A DNA stretch of 64,000 bases, from assembly GCF_964656455.1 (NCBI RefSeq), contig NC_135714.1, positions 81,390,403-81,454,402 on the forward strand. Reading direction: 5' to 3'. Each line of letters begins with the position of its first letter. The stretch's first letter is position 1. Origin of the DNA: Halichoerus grypus (taxonomy: Eukaryota > Chordata > Mammalia > Carnivora > Phocidae). The notes under the pieces are model-generated. The model was not told the origin of the DNA. It was given only the letters and a program-made list of their open reading frames with translations, and ran no database searches. Positions 46,570 to 58,419 of this stretch are shown one piece after another. A program made the translations under genes and the position numbers.

Positions 46570-46931
46570 CAGGGGTCAGCAAGCTTTTTTTGTAATATAC
46601 CAGATAATAAATTTTCCAGGCTTTGCAGGCTTTATGATTTCGGCCACAAGTACTCACATCTGCCACTGACATGCAAAAACAGCCATAGATAACACAGAAG
46701 TAAATGACCATGACAGTGGGTTCAGACAAAATGTTATTTGTGGACACTGAAATTTGAATTTCGTATTATTTTCATGAGTCACAAAATATTCTATTTGTTT
46801 CCCTAGCCATTTAAAAATATAAAACCATTCTTGTTTCTTAGTCTATACAAAAACTTGTACCCTGGACGGAAATACAAAGACTTGTACCCTGGCAGGAGCT
46901 GGCCCTCAGGTGGTGGTTTGCTGACTCAGGG
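46570..46931 (+). mobile_element. hAT-Charlie-type element remnant
   Basis: Left end CAGGGGTCAGCAAGC and right end tttgctgactcaggg form imperfect inverted termini. Internal caggctttgcaggctttatga and ctggccctcaggtggtggtt fit the same group as 8371-8562. It contains a small internal duplication of acttgtaccctgg (about 46852 and 46880). Confidence 0.6.
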
Positions 46932-47082
46932 AACAGATGATCATAAGCAAAATGAGTCCTCATTATGAGAGTCTTCAGCAGCTCCGGTCTTCGGAAGGTA
47001 CCGGCATTCCAACTTCATACACAAGGAGACTCACTAGCAGAAAAATCAGGTTGCCTGAAGTCCCAGAGAATCTGTTGTGATA

Positions 47083-47312
47083 ATTCACTATTTACTAACC
47101 ACATACTATGTGCTAGCACCATGCCATTTACGCCCATTATGTCACGAAGCTTTCCCAGTACTTTCAATGTGGTATGATTACACCCATTTCATAGAGACAG
47201 AGAGTGAGTTCAGATAAGTTCGGTGAACCGTGCAGCTCACTCATAGTGGTGCAGCTGAGGGACACGCCTACCAGCCTACCCCAAAGCTGATGCTCTTCCC
47301 ACTGACTGAAGA
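47083..47312 (-). mobile_element. MIR element
   Basis: Antisense MIR blocks accacatactatgtgctagc, gattacacccatttcataga and gcagctgagggacacg, near full length. Confidence 0.75.
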
Positions 47313-47324
47313 AGCTATATGTTC

Positions 47325-47468
47325 TAATAATGGCAACTAGTAATTATTGGATGTCACTATGTGCCAGGCACTATTTTAAGCCCTTTGCATGTATCATTTA
47401 TTAAATTCACACATCACTGTGAGATAGATACTATTAGTGAATCATCTCCATTTATAAATGAGAAAAGT
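47325..47468 (-). mobile_element. MIR element, cut short
   Basis: atgtgccaggcactatttta, tgtatcatttattaaattcac, tatttataaatgagaaaa-type sequence. It stops where the SINE starts and does not resume after it. Confidence 0.75.
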
Positions 47469-47631
47469 GGGCGCCTGGGTGGCTCAGTCGGTTAAGCGTC
47501 TGCCTTCGGCTCAGGTCATGATCCCAGGATCCTGGGATCGAGTCCCACATCAGGCTTCTTGATCAGCGGGGAGCCTGCTTCTCCCTCTCCCTCTCTGCCT
47601 GCCGCTCCCCCTGCTGTGCTCTCTTTCTCTG
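47469..47631 (+). mobile_element. CAN-SINE missing its tail
   Basis: Near-consensus head and body, but the sequence leaves the SINE inside the CT segment (ctctttctctg|gggccc). It lacks the AAATAAA tail and the right target-site copy. The MIR it entered is also missing its other half, so a deletion removed both ends. Confidence 0.92.
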
Positions 47632-47942
47632 GGGCCCACATGCCTATCCACTAATGCAACGTGCTAATTCTCATCACACTTGTCTTTTATTATATTAGCA
47701 CTATTTGTTAGTACTAGTATGAACTTAGAGACAAAAAGAAAGTTTTGTGATTACTACAACCAAGAAATGTTATTTTAAAGACATTATTCTTTCATGTTCT
47801 TCGCATAATATGCATGCTCATGCACACAAAGCCAGGCCAATACCCTAATTAATCAAAACTTTATTGAATTTTTTGTAGATTCCATTTTTCAGAGCTAGAC
47901 AAACAGAATAGGCTAAGAAAAGTGTAGTAAGGTCAAAGTTTT

Positions 47943-48148
47943 GCTTTTGTTTTGTTTGTTTGTTTGTTTGTAGAGAGAAAGAGTGAGCGGGTGGGGAGGG
48001 GCAGAGGGAGAGGGAGAGGGAGAATCCTAAGCAGGCTCCACGCCCAGCACGGAGCCTGATGGGGGCTCCATCTCACAACCGTGAGATCACGAACTGAGCT
48101 GAAATCAAGAGTTGGAGGCTCAAACGACTGAGCCACCCAGGTGCCCCT
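47943..48148 (-). mobile_element. CAN-SINE, older subfamily
   Basis: Minus-strand copy with a TTTGTTTG-type tail and diverged middle. Target-site duplication AAGGTCAAAGTTTT / AAAGTCAACGTTTT (two mismatches) at 47929-47942 and about 48149-48162. Confidence 0.93.
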
Positions 48149-48449
48149 AAAGTCAACGTTTTAAAGGAATCTGTTTACAGAGCTATGATACCAAGTAGAG
48201 CAATAAAGCTTGTTCCTCTTCTTTGCACAACTCTATAATCTTGGATTCTAAAAATGGAAGGTGATTCTCCTGTGGCTGTATGAGAGTATGTAACTGGTGT
48301 ACAGTTCAATCTCTCCTTGACTCAAATGAATTTCCTCTTCGGTTGTTGTGTTTTCTGTTCCTCTATGGGTGATGGTGACTTCCTTCTACTTACATGTGGA
48401 AATCTGTCCACAAACGTTCTCCACGTAGAATGGGGTCACTTTGTTTCAT

Positions 48450-48790
48450 TCATTCACTCTTCCATCCATTCACAGATCCAGCCATTGAATGATGACAAGG
48501 CAGTGTGGGGACACTGAAATGAAGAAGAAATGGCTATCCCCTCAAAGAGTTTATGGCGCAGAGGACAGAGAATGCACACACACACGTGTAGTTAGAATGC
48601 AGGGTGGAGGGGCTGAGGGCCATGAGTATGTCTAGACAAAGCGCACAGCATAGGGCAGCAAGGAAGGAGATCACTGGTTGTGGACGATATGGCTTTGGAA
48701 CTGATAGGTATTTGTCAGTTGACGTCAGAAAAGATGACATTTGCTAAAGAGAAAATGGCATGAGTAAAGGGGTAAAAGTGGCAAAACACA
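48450..48790 (-). mobile_element. LINE-2 fragment, antisense
   Basis: tatcccctcaaagagtttatg, gttagaatgcagggtggag, gaaaagatgacatttgcta and ggcatgagtaaaggggta follow antisense L2. A perfect CRE-type TGACGTCA lies at 48720-48727 inside it. Confidence 0.55.
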
Positions 48791-49231
48791 GGAGCATTCA
48801 GAAAATCAAAGAAGCCCATATGACTCAGAGCCTCTCATCCCAGGGACCCAGTGGTTGGTTCTGGGCTCTACCTCTCAGAGATCCCACCGACAGCCTCATT
48901 GTCTGAGAAACATCCACCTGCCTTTCCTTTTCTAGTTTCTAGTGTCCTAGCCATAGCCTTAGCCTTTAAAAAAAAAGCCTGCATTAATTTCTTGTTTCTT
49001 CCAACTCCCCAGAGGATAAATTCCTATTCTGAGCCCACAGGCTTCTGGCTCCTTCTCCCTGATAGGGACCTGTCTAAAAGCAGCACAATCCACCTGGTGG
49101 ACTCCTTAACTGTGTTGCTTCCTCACCTCCCGAGTCTCCGTAGTCATATGTTCTCCCTGACCACCTGCCCACTAGAGCCTGCCCCCATTATCTGTTTTCA
49201 GACCTTTTTGTTTAAAAATATTGATAACTTC

Positions 49232-49431
49232 AGGGGCGCCTGGGTGGCTCAGTTGGTTAAGCATCAGACTCTTGATTTCGGCTCAGGTCATGATCTCAGG
49301 GTCGTGGGATCAAGCCCCACGTCAGGCTCTGCACTCAGTGAGGAGTCTGCTTGTCCCTTTTCCTCTGCCTTCCACCCCCCTACCACCCCGCTCTCGTGCT
49401 CTCAAATAAATAAATAAAATCTTTTTAAAAA
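49232..49431 (+). mobile_element. CAN-SINE
   Basis: Sense copy with GGGGCGCCTGGGTGGCTCAG head, reduced CT run and AAATAAATAAATAAAATC tail. The flanks share only a short taactt, so the target-site duplication is not certain. Confidence 0.95.
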
Positions 49432-49499
49432 ATTTATAACTTTAAAAACATAAGAGCAATAAGTTAATTTGTTTTGACAGAAATATGGTTAAGTAAGAG

Positions 49500-49690
49500 A
49501 ATGTCACTTTTTTGAGACACATGCTAAACTACTTAAAGTGTCATGATATCTATAATTAACTTTTAAAATGTTCCTGTAAAAATATATAAAGAATATATGG
49601 CAAAAGTTTGAAAATTATTCTACCTAAAATATGGGTATTATTTAAATATGCATATTACTTTTTCTATTATTTATGCTTTCTGAAGTTATT
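49500..49690 (+). mobile_element. Old LINE-1 3' end fragment
   Basis: ttttgagacacatgctaaac, aaagtgtcatgatatctata and aaaatatataaagaatatatgg resemble an L1M 3' UTR in sense orientation. Confidence 0.5.
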
Positions 49691-49821
49691 CACAGTAAAC
49701 AGTTAAAAATAATAATCATATGTATTAATTATTGAAAATTTGGGAAATAAAAGCACCCAAAAAGTCAACCATGTACAACCACCCAGAATGACATATTGTT
49801 CAACTTGTCTCCAGTCTTTTA

Positions 49822-50010
49822 TTTTTTATTTATTTTTAAAGATTTTATTTATTTATTTGAGAGAGAGAGAGCATGAGAGGGGGGAGGATCAGAGGGAGAA
49901 GCAGACTCCCTGCTGAGCAGGGAGCCCAATGCGGGACTCGATCCTGGGACCCCAGGATCATGACCTGAGCCAAAGGTAGTTGCTTAACCAACTGAGCCAC
50001 CCAGGCACCC
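49822..50010 (-). mobile_element. CAN-SINE, young-looking
   Basis: Minus-strand near-consensus copy. Perfect 15-bp target-site duplication GTCTCCAGTCTTTTA at 49807-49821 and 50011-50025. Confidence 0.97.
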
Positions 50011-50040
50011 GTCTCCAGTCTTTTAAAAATATTTTTCTGT

Positions 50041-50041
<1 letters not shown>

Positions 50042-50080
<39 letters not shown>
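50042..50080. repeat. (CA)n microsatellite
   Basis: Pure CA run of about 18 units. Confidence 0.97.
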
Positions 50081-50339
50081 AGAATGAATTGTGGCCATAC
50101 CATGTATATAATTTTTCTCTTGTTTTCTGGTAGGATATTTTTCCATCATCTACTTTTTAGTCTGTGTCAAAGCATGTTCTGGGTCTGTGTTTTCCCCAGG
50201 TCAGCCTGTTTCCCTCTATTAAAGTTTAGATATTTAGGTTGGTCCAAATTCCAGAAGGCTTTACATAGATTAAGAGTTTGGACCTTGGTCAAACTCCATT
50301 TGATGATATGGACTTATTGAATGCTTATAGGAATGTGGA

Positions 50340-50520
50340 ATTACATGGTCATCATGTTTTGTTTTTAGATTAATCTTGTAGATTAATCTGGTAGTTGAGC
50401 ATGATAGGTAGCAACGGGACCAGAGCCAAGAAAGCTAATTAGTCAGGGACTTTACAGATTGGAGAATAAGGAACTCGAGTGATGACCTGGGAGTAGGAAG
50501 AAAGGCACAGAGGTGGAAAC
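50340..50520 (-). mobile_element. LINE-2 fragment, antisense
   Basis: tacatggtcatcatgttttg, attaatctggtagttgagca and gtaggaagaaaggcaca follow an antisense L2 order. Diverged. Confidence 0.45.
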
Positions 50521-50854
50521 CAGTCATTCCACTTTGCGAAGCACAGTTAGCGATTCACATCCAAATAAGAAGGAGTTCTGCTTTTGTATGGTTTTTCAAA
50601 ATAACGGTCAAAGGAATTTTGGAGACCTTAATGTCGCAAGGGTCTTTTAATTCATCCTTTGTTTACTTTACCACTATACATTTCTAGAGTTGTCCAGGGT
50701 TCATCGTTTTGCTTGTGGGGTTTTGACTCACCACCAGTAGAGTCTATGTTTTGGGTTTGATTCTCCAGATAATAGAACCATTTTGCAAATGTCAACCCTA
50801 AAGCATGAAGAGGTTTGTCCACTTGCTCTAAGTTGAGCATAGTAAACTCCTTTT

Positions 50855-50955
50855 CATGGCGAGCTCCTTAAGGGCAGGAATGTAGCTTCTTCATCTTTGT
50901 CTGCTCTACCCCAGCCCATCACTTGGCAAAGAGCAGCTGTCTGAAGGTTTGAATT
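50855..50955 (+). mobile_element. LINE-2 3' end fragment
   Basis: gagctccttaagggcaggaa followed by tcttcatctttgtctgctc is the typical sense L2 3' end phrase. Confidence 0.55.
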
Positions 50956-53394
50956 GCCCCAAGTTGAGTCAAAGGCAAGACCAGAATTTAAGGTTCTTGA
51001 CTTCAGCCCTCTACCACACCAACCCTGATGACATATTTGCATTTATTACCCTCAGACTCACTCTGTCCCCTTATGCCCAAAAGTTTTTACTGGTGGGATA
51101 AATCAACACTGGTGAGAGGCCTCATCTGAACCACGCAACCCAGAGGAGATAACTAATAAAAGGATCTGTCTGTATTTTTTTCATCCTCCAAAGTTTGGGG
51201 CTCTTTCCCCTAGCTGCAGCTTGCTGAAGGTGGCCCTCTCTGTCTCCTGTAGCAGCCTGAAATGGTAGCTGGCCAGCAGTGACTACAGCCCAAGGAAAAT
51301 GACCTGGGAGCAGCATTTTATGCAGTATAGATGACAAGAGTAATGAGAACAAGTGCAGAGTCAAGCTTGATTCCACTCGGGGATAAGCCCTCCTGAGAAA
51401 ATCTCTGGTGTAGGTCTCTGCCCAGCCATTCCAGGCCCCTGCAAGTTCTTATCCATGAAACAGTTTCACCAGTCTGTCTCTGAGCTTTGGCTCCTGGTCC
51501 AAATCCAACAGTCACTAAGCCCCAACCCCTGGGGGACCAATAATGCTCTTGTAGTCTTGAGACCATTCCTGCCCCATGGTGGCTGACCTGGGGGCGGGAC
51601 TGAAGGACCTGTGCTGGAATGATATGCAAGTTGCCCCTCTTCCCCCCATCCCAGTCCATGGCATGGCCCCTCTGGTCTCTGCAAGTCCTTGTCTGCATGT
51701 TCTGGTGTGTCAACCCACCTACGAGTCAGGCTCTGCAGGTCTCTATGTGTCTGTGTCCTTCTCTCTTTGGTTTCTCTGCTTCAGTCTCCTCTATACCCTG
51801 GGTCCCTCTGTTTCGTGTGCCCTAAGCCACTGCCCTGTGTGCTTCTGCTATCTGGGTGAGCCACTGTCCCTTTCTAACTGGCTCTGAGTTTTGCAGCTCT
51901 GTCTTCTGTCTCTCTGTCCACAGCTCTTCCTTTTTGTGTCTCTGACTCTTTGTGCCCATGTATGTCTCTGAAGATCTGAGTCTCTGCCTCTGTCTCTGTG
52001 TGTCTTCCATCTCTCAGAATTGCTTGCCTCGTTCCTCGGACTCCTTCGAGAACAGGTTTGCCCTGATCTCCAACTCCCACAGAATTCTCTGCGGTTCCTT
52101 TCCACCCTGTTTTCCTTTAGCTGAGCCTTGACTCCCCCCCAAAAAAACCAACAAACCTTGGGGCCCACCCTCAGTTCCTCGTTTGACCAGCTAGCCAGAA
52201 CCCTGCCTCTGTCATCACTCAGGTATGTTTCCTAATGCCTGGGGCAGCTGGCCTCACCATTTAGCTCTGCTGTTACCACATGTAAATGTGGGCATTCAGA
52301 ATGGCAATATGAAAAGCCACAGACCAGTGGGTTCCATGACAGAAACCTCCTTATTGGAAGGACTGTGATGAGCTGATCTTCTGCCTAACCTCAGCAACAC
52401 ACTTAACGCCTTTCTTAGGCCTCATTTGAATGTTCAAAAACTTTGCAAGACCTGTTTGGTTCGCCCCGCTTGGACAGGGTCCATTGCTATGATCAATGCA
52501 AAAATAAGCTCACATCTGTGAATAGGAGACTTCATGTATTTATGTGGACAACACTGTCTTAGCCTAGATATTGTCATGACTTTAGTATAATATAAATTGC
52601 AGCACTGATAGCTCTTGAGCTGACAAGGTTTTTCCTTATCCTAAACCCATGATTTCTGATGGCATAGAGGGCCAAGAGCTTTATTTTTCACAAAAAATCA
52701 TTTAGCACCAACCATATGACCAAATGAATGTGAAGGAAATCAGCAGCCAAACAAGCCTGCAGAACGAGTCAAGTGCTAAGGACAGATTAACCCAAGTTAA
52801 GATTGCTTGGAGTAAGCCTGCCCTATCATTTCATCTTATGTTCTGTCACCATTGTGTTCAGAAGGATTCTGAGGCCAAGTATATAGCCTTGGCAAGAAAG
52901 AAAACAGATCAATTAGTGATATTATCCATGGCCTTTAAAAAGAGGAGTGGCGTCATCTGTTAGCATTTGCTATCTTTGGTCTAGAGGGTAGAGAGAGTGT
53001 GTCCGTGTCATTCAAAAGTGAGAACAATTTTGAAAATGAAGAAAAAAGAGAAAATTCTCTAAAGAGGGTTTTTATTGGCTGTTCAACTCCAAGGACTTTT
53101 AGCTACTGTCACACAATCAGGAGTCTCTGTTCTTGCTTTAGATTGAAATCTGTGTTTTCTTTATAACCCTGATGGGACCGAATGTAGGTTCTGTGTCACT
53201 TCTCTTTGCCAGGAAGGGGAAGAAAAAGTCATTAAATATATGCATAATCTGTAGATGTGGGTTACTAAGAAATTTTTCACCAAGAAATATATAGTCTAAA
53301 TGGGTGCGTGGCTCATGTTTTAACGTGCAAGATCACTTCCTGTGTCCACTTGTTCTTCCAGTGTTATTTTGCGTTACTCCTCAGTTTAAAGCCT

Positions 53395-53725
53395 CTGTTT
53401 CAACTAAGCATTCTGTTCCCTATATAAGCCATGCATGTGTTAACCACAGTGCCTTTGCTTATGCCGTTTCTCCCATTGAAATGACCTTTTCTCTCACTAC
53501 TTAATGAAACCTATATTTATTCTTGAAGCTCCAATTCATGATCTTCCTCCTCCATGCTTTCGCTGATATGCTAGCCCCCTGGAAGCTCCCCGTCCTATAC
53601 CATTTACTGTCCATATTACTAACATTGCAGCTATTGGGGAAATTTCTGACCATGTTAGCCTGCAAATCCTTCTCTTTTCCTCCCCATTGGTACTTTAAAG
53701 CCACTTAGTACTTTCTTTGTCCTCT
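53395..53725 (+). mobile_element. LINE-2 3' region
   Basis: cagtgcctttgcttatgccg, tttctcccattgaaatgacc and gaagctccaattcatgatc correspond to the sense L2 phrase that begins with CCTTTGCACATGC in the consensus. Confidence 0.6.
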
Positions 53726-53789
53726 GTGTACTCTTCTTTAGATGAGACACACTGTGAATTCAAACCATCAAAGTTACTGAAACAAATTA

Positions 53790-53990
53790 AAGTTTTTAGG
53801 TCCAACAGTCCTTGACCTCTGTGCTTCTGAAACTCTAAACTGCATTAGCAATCGTATGGGACTCTTAATAAATACAAATTACAGTTCAACAGGTGTAGGC
53901 AGCCTGAGAATGTACATTTCTAACAAGATTGCCGGGCACTGAGTTGCATTGTTTTTCAAACATCAGGTGCATCTCATTAGTGTCCATAAA
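53790..53990. mobile_element. Possible MER20-like MITE remnant
   Basis: gcttctgaaactctaaactg, tgagaatgtacatttctaaca and aacatcaggtgcatctcatta resemble a diverged hAT MITE. Ends not resolved. Confidence 0.35.
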
Positions 53991-54102
53991 GTCAGTTTAG
54001 AGAGTCACAATCAATGTTTGTCAAAAATAAGTGGAGAAAAGAAAATAGTAAATAGTAAGTATCCCGTGGAAGAGTAGTGTTGTTGTTTCCTATAATACTC
54101 TG

Positions 54103-54104
54103 GG

Positions 54105-54135
<31 letters not shown>

Positions 54136-54178
54136 CCTATAATATATGTGTGTGTGTGTTTGTGTAGAGAGAGAGAGA
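54103..54178. repeat. (GT)n microsatellite with GA tail
   Basis: GT runs at about 54103-54131 and 54147-54166, then a short GA run. Confidence 0.95.
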
Positions 54179-54966
54179 TAAAAATGTATTTTATACTGTG
54201 AGCTGATTGAAAAAGTTTGAAAGCCTCTCCTTTAAAGGATAGAGCAAAATGAAATATCAATTTATATCAGTGGATTAAGTTAAGACAATAAAACCCAATG
54301 GGATAAAAACTTGAAGACTCCAATATGCTGGAGCAATTTCCCAGAAGGTTCTAGCACAAAGGGGCACTGCACTGGAATGGGAGAAGGGGCTGACTTGAGG
54401 ACCAGCCTGCTGGATCTAGCTGGTCTGCCTTTCTCTGTGGTTGAGCTGGCTTCCTGTACCTAACTGAGAGGCAACGATGAAAATTCTTTAGTGTGTGGGT
54501 GTTTCCTAATTTGTTACTATATAATGGAAGGGATAATACCACTGTTTCCTTCAAGGTCAACTGCTGGTTTTGGTAATCTCATAAACCCAGTGCAAATATT
54601 CTTTTGAAGCTTGATGAGTCTTTGCTCTGTTACCTCCATTAGCCTTGAGACATATTTATAGCAATGTGTGGGCCCTAGGGAAAAAGAAGAATATAACATT
54701 GCTTGAATGTATGTTATAAATAGTAGTTTCTTGCTCTTTTTCATTTCTTCAGAAACTTTGAGACCAAAAGAATTTTTTTTTTAATTTTTTGTTTCAGGAA
54801 GATGAACCTTATTCCAAACTATTCCCATACCTAGCACAATGCCTAGCATATCTTATCTAGCATAAGATATAAGATTTGCTATTTATAATATGTTTTATAT
54901 TTAGCAAATCTTGTATCTTGTTCTCTTCTGCAAAAGTTAAAGAATCATAAAAATAGTTTGTAAAAG

Positions 54967-55163
54967 GGCACCTGGGTGGCTCAGTCAGTTAAGTGTCTGC
55001 CTTCAGCTGGGGTCATGATCCTGAGATCCTGGGATCAAGCCCTCGAGGAGGTTCCCTGCTAAGCAGGGAGTCTGCTTCTCCCTCACCCTCTGCCCCTCCC
55101 CCTGCTTGTGCTCTCTCTGTCTCTGTCTCTCTCAAATGAATAAATAAAATCTAAAAAAAAAAA
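54967..55163 (+). mobile_element. CAN-SINE
   Basis: Sense copy. Perfect 12-bp target-site duplication AGTTTGTAAAAG at 54955-54966 and 55164-55175. Confidence 0.97.
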
Positions 55164-55499
55164 AGTTTGTAAAAGAAGACAGTGTTCCAATATATGAAAA
55201 CAACAGGGTTTTCTTACCGTAGCATTGTTATTAGTCACCTTGACTGCTGAGAAAACTAAAGTTGCTATTTGTGTATGGTGACATAGCTAACAAGTAGGAA
55301 GTTGGAGCAAACAGACGAGCTAAGGAAATGACCAGAGCCAAAGGCATGGTCTCTCCTCAACAGAACTCTCACTGATGCTCCATGCTACATAGACGTTTGT
55401 GATATAAGTTAGCTGCTTATTTGCATTTCTTTTCAGTTGGCATTTCCCTGTTGTAAAAAGGCTTCTTACTGCACTTAATTCTAAAAGCATCAGCCTCCT

Positions 55500-55667
55500 G
55501 GGGCGCCTGGGTGGCTCAGTCGGTTAAGCGTCTGCCTTCGGCTCAGGTCATGATCTCAGGGTCCTGCGATCGAGCCCTGCATCAGGCTCTCTGCTCTGCG
55601 GAGAGCCTATTTCTCCCTCTCCCCCTGCCCTTCTCTCTCTCTCTCTGTCAAATAAATAAAATCTTTA

Positions 55668-55704
<37 letters not shown>
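55500..55704 (+). mobile_element. CAN-SINE with an expanded AAAT tail
   Basis: Near-consensus GGGGCGCCTGGGTGGCTCAG copy. Its tail has grown into a pure (AAAT)n microsatellite (about 55666-55706). Perfect 17-bp target-site duplication AAAAGCATCAGCCTCCT at 55483-55499 and 55705-55721. It is among the youngest-looking copies here. Confidence 0.98.
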
Positions 55705-55706
<2 letters not shown>

Positions 55707-56059
55707 AAGCATCAGCCTCCTAATGCAGGGGAAGACGTGACAGGACAGCAGAGGAAAATGACTGACTTGGGAGTTTTAATCAACAAACAGTAGGTGCAGT
55801 GTGAATTCCCAGCATGATGCAATTGTCAAGAAACTAATGCAATCTTGGGTTGCTTTACTGCATACCTAGCAGCTAGAATAAGGGGCATCCTTTGAGGCTT
55901 AGTTTTCCACATCAGCTCTTACCTTTAAGAGAGGTTTTAAAAATTTGGAGGGTATGCAGAGAAGATAAAGTCTCTGGGTGATAAAGGGACTGAAAGCCTG
56001 TCATAAAAAGAGAAGTTGAAGTTGATGGAAAGAGAAAAAATACAATCTAAATGCTTTAA

Positions 56060-56280
56060 CTGTTTGTTTAAATATCATGTATAGAACACCAAGAAGTAGC
56101 TATGGGACCATCTGTGGAAAGCTAGACAGCAAGAAACAGCAATTCAACGTAGGCAAGAGTTTGCTGGCCATCATGAACCATGGCAGTATAGAAAGAGTTT
56201 GCCTTGCCTATAAAGTAGTGAGGTCCCATCATTATCAATATGTAGCAAAGATTGGATATGAGTCTTATTAGGGTTGAGGC
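56060..56280. other. Unassigned stretch with a short open frame
   Basis: A 64-codon frame (56077-56271) is translatable, but I recognise no domain and see no splice or start support. Listed only as a gap description. Confidence 0.25.
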
Positions 56281-56387
56281 TTTATTCACCCACTGCACAA
56301 AAGAATTTTTAAAAAGAATTATAAACTAATCTGATTGGGGGGGCAGGTGATTATACGTGGATTTTATTTACTAAGCTAAACATTTTT

Positions 56388-56631
56388 GTAAAGATCTATT
56401 TATTTATTTGAGAGAGAGAGAGAGAGAATGCATGTGTATGCGGGAGTGGGAGGAGGAGGCAGAGGGAGAGGGAGAGAAAGAGAATCTTAAGCAGACTCCC
56501 CGCTGAGCATGTAGCCCAATGTGGGGCTTGATGTCATGACCCTGAGATCATGACCTGAGATCATGACCTGAGCTGAAAACAAGAGGCAGGCGTTGAACCG
56601 ACCGAGCTACCCAGGCACCCCTAAGCTAAAC
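56388..56631 (-). mobile_element. CAN-SINE with a small internal duplication
   Basis: Minus-strand copy. The segment GATCATGACCTGA is repeated head to tail at about 56545-56571. Perfect 16-bp target-site duplication TAAGCTAAACATTTTT at 56372-56387 and 56632-56647. Confidence 0.97.
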
Positions 56632-56689
56632 ATTTTTAATTGTTTAATTTTTTAGAGCTTAGAAGCATATATGATTTTTATAGTCAACA

Positions 56690-57180
56690 GAAATAAGTTT
56701 ACTGTGAAGCCAATGAGGCCTCAGCTTCAGGGCCCCTCCCTGGTACAGACCCTAGCCATATAGTTAATAAATGTCATCCATTCAAGGAGTATTTAAGATT
56801 ACTTCCTGTGCATGAAAATGTAAAATACCCTGGAATCTTAGAGCTCATATTTGAGAGAAATTTGATAGAGGTCCCAGAATTTGCCAACAATTTAAAAAAC
56901 TTCACCAATAAGCCTATGCTGTCAATAATTTTTAAAAATAGTCTAGATGAAAGACTGAATTATTGTTCTAGTCTCTCTCTAGAAAACTATATTATAAAAT
57001 TTTTGTCATATGAAGAAATAATCAAAGATAATCGAACCAAAAATACAGAGGAAAAAAGTATAAGAGTATGTGAGACAGTTAATGAAAATAAGTTATTTTT
57101 CTGGGTTTTGTGATGTTTGTGATATTTGTCACAATGTGTAATTTTTTTTGTGATTTCTCATTCTAAATAATTAATTTTTT
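56690..57180 (+). mobile_element. hAT transposase C-terminal relic (Zaphod/ZMYM-like)
   Basis: The open frame 56808-57113 (101 codons) contains DERLNYCSSLSLENYIIKFL and, just after it, SYEEIIKDN. That resembles the C-terminal dimerisation region of hAT transposases (the usual pattern is ERLNGLALLSIEND followed by SYEE/DF). It is only the end of a transposase, without the DDE catalytic core, and ends at TGA 57111-57113. The flanking AT-rich 3' region (gatatttgtcacaatgtg, tctcattctaaataatt) fits the 3' end of such an element. The family call is tentative. Confidence 0.5.
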
Positions 57181-58222
57181 GTAATTTTATATCAATTTTC
57201 TTCAAGAGAATTCCAAATTTTACAAGCTCCAAGCTCTCTAAAATCATGACTCTTCCCCCTAATAATCGGAGTAATAAAAAAATTGTTTTAAACAGTTCCA
57301 ATGATAGGAACTTAGTTGGAACATAGTTCCATGCAGTCAGGACTCTATGTAATGAGCAGTCAGATGTGCATATTAAGCCATAAAAATCCCTGTAGCCGTC
57401 AGCCAAGGACCTGTCAATATCCAGTGCCCTTTGTTACATGGCCAACCTCGCAGCTTCATCTCACCATGGCTGCCCGCGGGCGCTCACCCCGAGTTACTCA
57501 CACCACCAAGCAGCACTCTGATGCTAGACACACTTAACCATTCTCTTGTTCCAACGCCTGCACTCCTGTTATTCCCGCCCCTGAACAACTGTCACTCCAA
57601 ATGTCACCAGGCTTTAAATGGAGAAGTTTCTCTCTCTCTCCGTCCCCTTCTTCCTCCCTCCCACCCCCCTCAAGTGCTAGGTCAGTTCCGATGTTCAATA
57701 AACACTAGTGGAATGAATGAAAGGATAAAACAAATCATTAACAGGGCTATCTCTGGAGGTTGGATTAAAGAAGAAATTAACTGTTTTCTTTTTTTTCAAA
57801 TTTTAGTTTCCCAGTTGATAGATGAATCTATTTTATTAGTGTTTTTTATATTAGATCAAACCAAATTAGGAAAATCTGATGGAGCTAAAGTCTCCCTTAA
57901 CAACACCCTTCATCTTGGTTCCTTCCAGGATTTGAGTTTGGTGTGTATTTTTTTCAGACTTCTATTTTATGCTTTTACATATCTTTATATGTAAATGTGT
58001 ATGTGTTGTATTATTTGCGTGGAGGGGAAAGATTTTTTAAAAAGAAGTGGTGTCATACCTGCCACTAGTTCCTGTAACTTGATAACATGTTTGAGATCTG
58101 TCAACCTTGATGTGTGTGCGTACACAAACATCTTCAGTGGCGGTGCACTTGGCTTCTGAGCAGGACAGTTTTCAGGTGGTCAGGACTGCATTGTTCTTTG
58201 TTGGAAGTTAAGCATTCCGGAC
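57181..58222. other. Intronic stretch, mostly unassigned
   Basis: An L2-like end (gttcaataaacactagtgga, atgaatgaaa) may lie near 57690-57725. The rest is not recognised. Confidence 0.4.
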
Positions 58223-58306
58223 ACCCTCCCACCCTCCCCACCCCCCCCACCGTTCCCCTCCCCCCCCCCCCACCGTTCCCCTCCCCTCTCCCCCCCACCC
58301 CCCCCA
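58223..58306. repeat. C-rich tract, G-quadruplex candidate on the minus strand
   Basis: About 84 bases with at least eight runs of three or more C, several of 7-12. CACCGTTCCCCTCCC occurs twice (58249 and 58272). The minus strand therefore carries dense G-runs separated by 1-6 bases. Confidence 0.95.
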
Positions 58307-58419
58307 CACAAATGCTGGTAGCACTTGACCCCTTGCCCTCATCACTTGCCCTCATCAACAAAATGCTCTCAATGCCTTCTCACCTTCAGTTAACTTCTTA
58401 CATAATCTTTTTCTATGAG

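Noticed and set aside
48851..49417. 188-codon open frame
   Set aside because: Its last third runs through a CAN-SINE (49232-49417), ending in the AAATAAATAAA tail. The rest has no recognisable domain.
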